Assembly: GCA_013400155.1 (NCBI GenBank)
Contig: VXBM01000214.1
Span: forward strand, 813,328-877,327
From: Helopsaltes ochotensis
Taxonomy: Eukaryota > Chordata > Aves > Passeriformes > Locustellidae
Reading direction: 5' to 3'
DNA: 64,000 nt
Numbering within the stretch: position 1 is the first letter of the stretch; each line of letters opens with the position of its first letter. This document shows, in pieces, positions 54,601-63,600 of the stretch. The position numbers and the translations under genes were made by a program. Below the pieces are notes generated by a model. The model saw only the letters and a list, made by a program, of their open reading frames with translations. It searched no databases and was not told the origin of the DNA.

Positions 54601-57600
54601 AGCTCGCCCGCATAGTGCATGCCAGGGAAATGAGGTCACGTAGTGGCCACAACTGCAAAAAATGCCCCATTCAGCTCTCACCAGGAAGAATGAATTGTCC
54701 ACACAATAACTCACCGGGTCTAACAAATGTGATAGGAACAATCAGTCACATAATAAGATTAAATGCAGACTGATCACTTTTTCTCACTGTTTGGATAAGC
54801 TGTATTTTAATCTCGTTCTGGTTTTCTGTAAGTCTATTGAGTAAAAAGTCGAGCTGCACAGGACTAACCTTTCTTTAAAAAGAGATAGGGACACTAGCAT
54901 AGAACAGACTATATTTTAAACTGAAGGGGATTTTATGCTTAGGAAATGGTCTATTTACGTGGCCAAACACCATCATAAACTTAAGATTTTTAGACAAGAA
55001 AGATTAAAATGAATAGCCTTATGACTATTCATAAGTGTCTTGTCTTCTCTCCTACCCTATACTGTTGCCCTCTTCAGGGTCCAATTTCAAGGCTTTCAAT
55101 TAATATACTTCAAATAAAAAATGGTGGAAGCGTTTCATATTTCTGCTGAAGCTATTGTTCCTGTCTCCTTAGACACTCAGTAACAAGTCAGAGTTTTAAG
55201 TTAGAGTTAGATCTAAGAAGTGAAAACATTTGTATAAGCTTGCCTGCTAAATTGGTGATTATTTGATCAGGTATATATTTCTGCTTCATTCTTATATTTG
55301 CTTTTACTTCTTCAAAACCCACGAGTTTTCAAGGAAAAATATCAATAGGAGTTGCAAGAAGATTGAGTAGGCATAACAGTACATCATTAAAATATCTTTT
55401 CAAAAGTAATTAAAGCTACTGCTTCAGGCTGATAAATTAGAAGATTTTTTTGGTTGTATGATACTTTCAGTAAGAAAATTCCTCAAAATTACAGTGCAGA
55501 ACACTCATTGCAAGAAATACCAAGTCAGTAATTGAAACAGCTCAAAGATTGAGGATGACACTTAACTACTTGGGTTTCAATAGCACCTTGTCACCATCTG
55601 TCATGTTAGCAACAAAAGGACCTCCGTTGGTGCTCCAAATCTTTCCTTGGAGACTAAGAAGTCTTGATTATAAAACATCAAGCAGAATAGTCAAAAACCA
55701 AGATGCAATAAAATCAAACCACAAATTTAATATCTAACAGCTCAAATAGTTATCTGCTCTTTGGCAAATTCCAGTCATTCACAAATGCTCAATGAATGAC
55801 ATACCTGAGCCTCTGAGTAGAAAATTATTGTCATTCAGTATATTCTATTCCATCACATTACTAAGTGCAATGACATTTGTGGTATTAATGTCCAAATGCA
55901 CTGATTATCTAAAATGCCTTATTCAACTGAAAACAAGGAAGAGTAAGCAAAAATGTGATTGCTAAAGAAAATTAAAAATAATAAAGCATCTTATAAAAGC
56001 AATGTCCCATGAGGTAATGTATTTTCTATTAATTGTCAAGTATGGAGATACTTGCCCATATTCTAATCTGAAATTCTAAAGAAACCCAGGTCAGTAGACA
56101 TGGTATCTACTTACATACATGCATATTAAAACAAGCTTCCCAAAAATCAAGAAGTAATTTCCTTCTTTCTTCCTTCCTCTTATTTTAATTCTAAATATAC
56201 CTACTACAAATGCCCCCCTTAAGTTCTTTTACATACAGCCTTTAACAGAGGACGTGGTAACTGGTATTTTCTTCAATTAATAACACACCTAACAAACATC
56301 TTGACAGACTTAACTTTTGAAGTAGTCTAATAATACATCGTTCAGAACATTCACTTAATATTATGCTTTTTCACAGGTATTTAGGAGAGAAAACATGAGC
56401 CAAAAATATGCTTATCTCAATCTTTCAAATCCCCTTACCCTGAATGTGGAAAACTTGCACATACGAAGTCTGTCTGTTCTGGCTGATCCCCCAAAATTGG
56501 GATAAAGCTGCTGTCTTCCTGCAGACATTTAGGACCACTCCTAGCTACTAAACTGGCTCAAATGTATATGAAACTTCAAGCTGCCCCATTTTTAATTCCT
56601 TCCTGGCTGCAGCATTATTCCTTCCTCCAGCAATATGACCCTGAATTGCTGGTCACTCTCCTGCATTTGCTGTTCCAGAATATTTGAATAAAGAATAGTA
56701 GCATTATCAATTCAATACTAATAAAACCAAACGTGTTTGTACATGCAAACTGCTTGTGAATTTATACTAAATAACAGTTGTAACAGCTGCATAGAAAATG
56801 AGCAACACATGTAACATTAGGTTTTATTACACAGCGGGAGGGATAGCTTTAATTCTAAGGTAAAGAAATGGTGCCATCTGGTGCCAAAAGTGACACACAC
56901 AAATCAGTGATGCATTTTCTATCCTAGGAATTACACAACAGACAGGTGGAGGTGAAAGGGGCTCAGAAGGAGCTCTCAAGAGAGCACAGCAAGAAGGTTG
57001 CACAGAGACTATTGTGACCTATTCAAGGGTTGATAATCCATGAGTTTGTGGGCAGGACCCCCAACTCCAGAGCACAAAAATCTTCCCAACAAAGACTTTA
57101 AAGAAAGCTCTGGAGAGAATGGTGCAGTTTTCCTCCAAATCTGTTGTGGGTTTCCTTTGATTCAAGTCTCTTTCTATTCTTTACAGAATGTGACTGGGAT
57201 GAAAACGAGCAAGTTCTTTAGGATATACATGCATACATGTACAAGTTCTTTAGGATATACACATGTACATATGGATCACCAAACTAGTTGTGATTAACTG
57301 ACCAACTGCTGAACTTTGACTTCTGGGACACTCCTCAGTCAAGTTCTAATGTTAACTGACCCTTAATTATGCAATGCTTTTGTTTATCATAATGTTGTCC
57401 GAAGGTTAGGATTTATCTAACCGAATAAATGAATTGTCCACATTGTACCAATAGCAGGAGTTCCCTCTCTGGGATTAAGTCTATCTGGTCAACTAGCCTT
57501 GAGGAAATCTGAAAAGCAACTCAGTTATATTACGACTATTGCTTATGAAAAATTGTCTGGGTCAGTGAGCTGCCATTAAGCTCAATGTTTTGATTCATTT

Positions 57601-60600
57601 TGGGTCCCATACCTCATTACGTGAAATCTGGACCTGGAGTTCCTGGATGTTGCTGGTTGCTATTGGCTTGCCTTGGATCTCACGATGGGCACTCTCTATC
57701 ATTTGCTGTAAATGTTTCATTTCTTGCTCGTATTGCTCATACTGAACCACTGCTTCCTAGAGAAGGGAAAAAAAGATTGAGTGTCTACATGAAAATTAAT
57801 TTTCACTTAGTCTAAGCATGACAGATCTCCCCTCTGAAGCATCTGGCACTCATATCTTGATAAGCAAAGCAGGAGTACAGTCAGGAAAATGTCTATTCAT
57901 AAATATTGCGGCTTGAAATGATTTAAATGGTTTAATTTATTTAAATATTTCCCCAACCCACCGTTCACTTAACATGATATTTTAGATTTCTGATATAAGG
58001 TGCTGTAACTTCTGATTCCAACAAATACCTGAACCAAACACACCCACAAGAAGATAGCCTTGCTTAGTCTCATGGTTTGATTATAAAGCATTTTCATCTG
58101 CTTTTTCACTTCAGGTGTTCATTTGTGACTACAAGAAGAACTTAGATATTACAGAAAATACAACTGGGAGAGGATTATGAAGATTGATATGGATAATTAT
58201 CCTACCAATATAGTATCAGTTCTTCCTATCATAGATGCATGAGCAGGTTGTCTAACCCATTTTTTAAATTTTCAGTGTGATATTGTAACCTTTCTTGTAT
58301 TGTATCTCTAATCATCAAAAGTCTCTTCTGTTATCCAACTTGAAACTTGTAGTTGCACTCTAGCCTATGGAATATGCTCCGTATATTCCTATCACTAAAT
58401 AGCAGAGAAGAAAAGCTTGTTCTCTTCTTTGGAGGTACCTTTTACATGTTTAATTATAAATCCAAACAGTCAAATAACATCTAGTTTACTCGTATTTAGC
58501 AAAACTTGAAAAATTATTCCAAGATCAGAAAACAAACATATATAAACTATAAATGAAGAGAATAAAAGTAATTATTTTTATATCACAAAATTAATTAGCT
58601 CTATAGTTTTTATGTACTCTTCAGAAGCAGCTGATGTTATAATGTTATATTCATTTTATTAACTGATTACATATCTTATAACATTCACCTGCATACAATT
58701 GTATATTAGCTGTTTGTCTAGTTAATCCAAACAACATTGCAAAAACCATAGCAATATCAGGGAGAAAACTGAGGTGAGAGTCTGATGAGTAAATCAACAA
58801 TTAACACGGTCATGAGTATTACAGTCAGGAATAACTGAGACATAGTGGGGAAATCCCCAATGGTACTAGAGAACAGAGGAATGCTCAGAGATATGAAGTT
58901 CTGCATTTTCACCGCCATTTGTATGTCACGGTTCAAGCTCCTCTGAGCGACTGATGGGCTGGAGCTGCACTTGCCTGCATGATGTTGCACTGCTGAATGG
59001 CCGTGTGCTGCAGGCGGCTGGCCTCCTCCTGGAGCCGCAGGGCACTGTGGCACATGGGCAGGCTGGTCACCACCTCCTCAGGAATCCTCAGGGCGCTCTG
59101 GCACTCTTGTACTGCCTGAACTTTTGGCTTCAGAGACTCCATCTCGGACAACAGATGCTAGAAACAAAGTCAGTGCCACAATAAACCAATTTTTCAGACC
59201 TCCCAGAGCATTTCATGCCGCCAAAGAAAAATAATGGTACGTTCAAGCAATAATAGACAAGTTTTATTATCTATTTTATAAACTGAATGTAAGTAGGAAC
59301 ACTTCCTCTGGAGCTGCTCACTGTGAAATGAGAATTTTTTTAAAGAGTATTTAAGCAAGAGGCCCAGATATAGATATAAAAATCATTAATGAAAAAGCAC
59401 AGGAGTACCTATTTCTAAGTGCCCAAGTAAAAAAATATTTCTATTAAAATATTCTATTACTGTTTCTTTAGATTTGAGAAAATATATTTAAAAACTTCCA
59501 AAATTGAAGCAGCACAAGAGTAGTTTATATATATATATCATATATCTCAGTGTTAAAATCTGAGTGGAACTCCCTGCTGGGACATAAAAGCACATTCTCA
59601 AAACAGCACATGCATCCCATCGAATTCACAAGCTTCCTTTGAAAATACAAATCATAGCTGAAAATGTTGCTTGAAATTCAAAAGGCAATCAAACAGAAAG
59701 GAACAGAGCTACACAGAAACCTGTTTCTTTGAATAATCACAATCTGTATGCCTTTGTTAATACTGCCTATTCCATACAAGATGTCCATTCAAGCTGTCTG
59801 TTCATATGCATGAGAAGGGTCTAAATGCAATGGTTGGAGACTAGATTTGATCACTATTCTTTTTATCTTCATTGAGGAGTTTAATGTATGTACAGATATG
59901 AAAAAAAAAGGAAAAGACAAAGTTGATAAAAAGGGCTTTAGCACATTAGAAAAATATTTTTGATTCAATAGATATAAATCAGCTGGACAATGAGGCAAAC
60001 AGGGATAGAGAATTTGGTTGTCTCCCTTCCCCTATACCACATGCAGAATGATAGCTAAGTGGGTCTGAAGTGCATACTGAAGAGAGGATTATGGTTTGTT
60101 TTTTATTTCTGCAGTTTCATGACATATGGTGGATAATGTAACCAGAATTTCAGTATAATGACCTGCCTATTCCTCAAGCAGCACAGGTGGGGCCTCTCCT
60201 CTGTCAGACCCCATACTGCTGACAAAGGTTGTCTTTATTGTTCAGTCAGCACCCAGAAGCACCCTGGGGGCTGTGTGCCAGCCAGGCACTTTCCAACATC
60301 TCCCCTCTGGTCTGGTGAAATAAATGGACAGGGGCTACAGCCCCTTACTGTACAAAAAAAAGTCGTATTGTGAGATCTACTAGAGCCAGGACAAAGAATA
60401 CTCATAAAACCCAGTGTAAATTCCATGTTCCTTTATTCTTACAGTGGGTGATGTGTTTCACTTAAACTCGTCAAGGCCACATTCTGAAATCTGTTCACAA
60501 GTCCCCAGCATAAAGACTGTGTATTTTAATGAAAAAGGAAAATCTGTGCAAATTAACCTTTCTTCCATATGTTTTTCTGCAGATTTTAATCCTACAGTGA

Positions 60601-63600
60601 ACCTGCTGACATCCAGTTTTCACTGGCAGACTGAGACAGCTAAATCTCCATATTAGCTTGCAGAAAGAAACACACCTAGATAAACTCATCTATAATTTTC
60701 CTGTTAAGAGACTGAGACCAAATCTGACAAACTGTCAAATCTCCATAGCAGATCAAATGCAATAGAGATAGCTACAATATCTTATGGGGATAATTCAACT
60801 AAGCATACAAAAATGTAACTGACCTTAAGGAAACCTGAATTGTCTCCTAGTGCTCCAGATTATTATTGGAGAAGCTAGCACCAAACTATATCATTGTGTC
60901 TCTATCTGTAAAATAATGACAACAACCTAGACTTCCCTTTGAAGTACTTTAAGAACCTCTTGACCATAAGAACTAGATAGAATTGGGCTTTATTACACTT
61001 ACTAATATTGATTAAATGGATTGGATGCACAGTTCTCAGAACTGCATCAGCCTAAGAACAGGCCCATAAAGAATTATACTTCAAACATTCCCTCTGAGGG
61101 AATGATTCTTCTTACTCCGTCCCTTATTTCCTTGGCAGTAATTTGGGGCTACATTCTGAAAAAGTGACCCACCTAAGAAATGCAAAAAAACAGTTTCATC
61201 AACAGTCATTATCCTTTGTGTAAGGTCACACTATTCAAATTTTAACTTTGAGGTCCTGGTCTTTTACCTGTCTGTGAGAAAGCTGCTCTTTCAAGCTCAA
61301 ATGCCCAAGCTCTGGAGATGTCAGTGTGGCTTGGGCTTGCTCCAAAGCAGCCTGTAGGGCTCTCAGTTCAATTTCAAATTTCTTCATATCCTGTAACAAA
61401 AAAATAGTTGGAAAAATAGTAATCAATATAAATATATCTGCCTGGATTTTGCAGGTACATCCCCCTTACATACAGTGCAAAAATAATTCATAGTTTTGAC
61501 AGTTACTTTTAAATGCTTAAAATATTAGATAAAAATACCAGCCGTGTGACAATCCAGAAAAAGGGATTGCAAAGGCAGAGTTATTATTTTAAGTATTTCA
61601 ATCTCAAATACAGCATATACTTTATAAAACTGAAAAAGCATGTTCATTCTTTTCATTGCACTCCTTTGCAGAGATAGGTCTTACACTATGGAATTCTGGT
61701 CTCGTCCACTACTGATCTAAATTAATAAAGAACAGCATTTAGATATCATTTAAGAGAAAAATAAAGGAAATAGCAGAGCATAAGTGTCAACAAATACACT
61801 TTTCAAGTATCTAAGCATATGTGCTCAGTGCTGTTTGGGACACACCATTATACCAAATATATCCATCCAGAAAGGGCACTTATAACAGGACCTGCAGAAA
61901 TCTTGTGCCCTTCTGAGTCACCACCGGAAGGAAGCATCTCAAACAGTGCAAGATACCTGCCTTTAGACACCAAAGTCACGCTGTGTATAGACTACAAATC
62001 ATCTTCACTACTAATAATCTCAGTAGCACGATGCATACATCACCCTAGATGCCAGCCAGCATTAGAAAAACTGTTTTAATTTACCTTGGCAGCATCTTGG
62101 AGGTTTGGTAGCTGCCCTTTGATAACTTGCTGCAGTTCCTCCGTCCGCCGCCCCAGTTCCAGCACTTGCTGTGACATCCCTTCAGTACAGTACACACTTC
62201 CCAGGTAATCAATCCTCTCGCTCATGGCCTCAAGATCACCGTGAATCTCTCCAGACTCATCAAGAATGCTCTAGATGGAGATACAAGTAAACTGAATGTC
62301 AGGTTTGAGACTCAATGACACATATCTTTTAAGTATACTGTTCTGCAAACTCTTCAATCTGTACACAGTCATGAGCTTATGATTAAATTCCACTGATTTC
62401 CTGTAAGGCTTAGGCAATATGCTTAGTCCTGAAGGTCTGCCAGAGTACTTCATCTCATGGAGACTAGGAAGCAAAAGATTAAGTCATGAAGGCTTCAGCA
62501 GCTGTACTTACCAACAAACTACTGTTTTGGTATACACACTTGTGTGTAAAAATATAATATAAGCAATCTATGGAGACAGTTTGTCCTGGGAGCCTCATAT
62601 ACCTAATAGAAAATAGCAGAAAGCACTTGGGTGCAGTGTTATAGAAGGGCAGGAGTCATTAATGCTGCCTAAAAAATCACTGCCAAAGTATTGTGTGGGA
62701 TGGCATTGGTGAAGCCTTTATCATCAGATTTCGAAGCAGGGAAAAAGCCATAGCAAAACCAACCAGAAATTCTGTCTCCAGCTTCCCTCAGGAAAAAAAT
62801 CCCTGGAAGCTTCTATTCAAAATATAATGCCTGACATACTACACTGCACTAACGTATGAGAATGCAGCTGACAATTAAATAATGTATATATAAAAACTGT
62901 AATTTATGCTTATTTTGGTATTGGTGATACATTATTATCTTGGGATGCCTTGATTTCTTTCCCTCTGTCGTGTAACACTAGGCCAGCTTGAACCTCATCA
63001 AAACGTCCCACTGATCTCACACACACACATTCCACACACAGACAAACACAGAACAAATTGCACAAGCACAGGGACAGCAAATTACTCTGGTGTGAAATGC
63101 TCAGGAAAAGATTGGAAGAAACTCTTCCATTACATATGAGCCTGAAAATATTTGGTATAAAACTCAATAGATGAGAAAAAAGGCTATTCCAGTTTAGCAT
63201 AATGGAGAAAGAAAAAAAAAACCAAACTGAAGATCGTGTTTGATTAACTAAAGCTTTATAGTATGAGCTGCAATAAGGTGTTTGGTGTGATGGAATCAGT
63301 GTGCAAACACACTATTCAGCTAAAACCCTCTATGAAACCAAACTACTTGAGTAACAGAGAGATCAACTTTGAATCACATGTTTTTATTCTACAACATATC
63401 TTTATTTCAGTTTTCAAAACAATTTTCCAAAACTAATTAGTCATTTTTAAGGCTTTGGTGAACAGTCAAAGATATCTAGCACTTCAGGAGAAAGTAGAAC
63501 TCCATTGCTTTGAAATACACACTGCCTTTTAAATTTCATAGCTCACATAATCACCTGGTAGGCTTTAAACTGATCACGAAGCTGAGAGGAAGAATTCCAT

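Noticed and set aside
54237..54620. Long ORFs on both strands through the CpG island
   Set aside because: GC-rich DNA has few stops; the Arg/Pro/Ser repeats come from the CGGA repeat. Only the frame joined to e7 has support.
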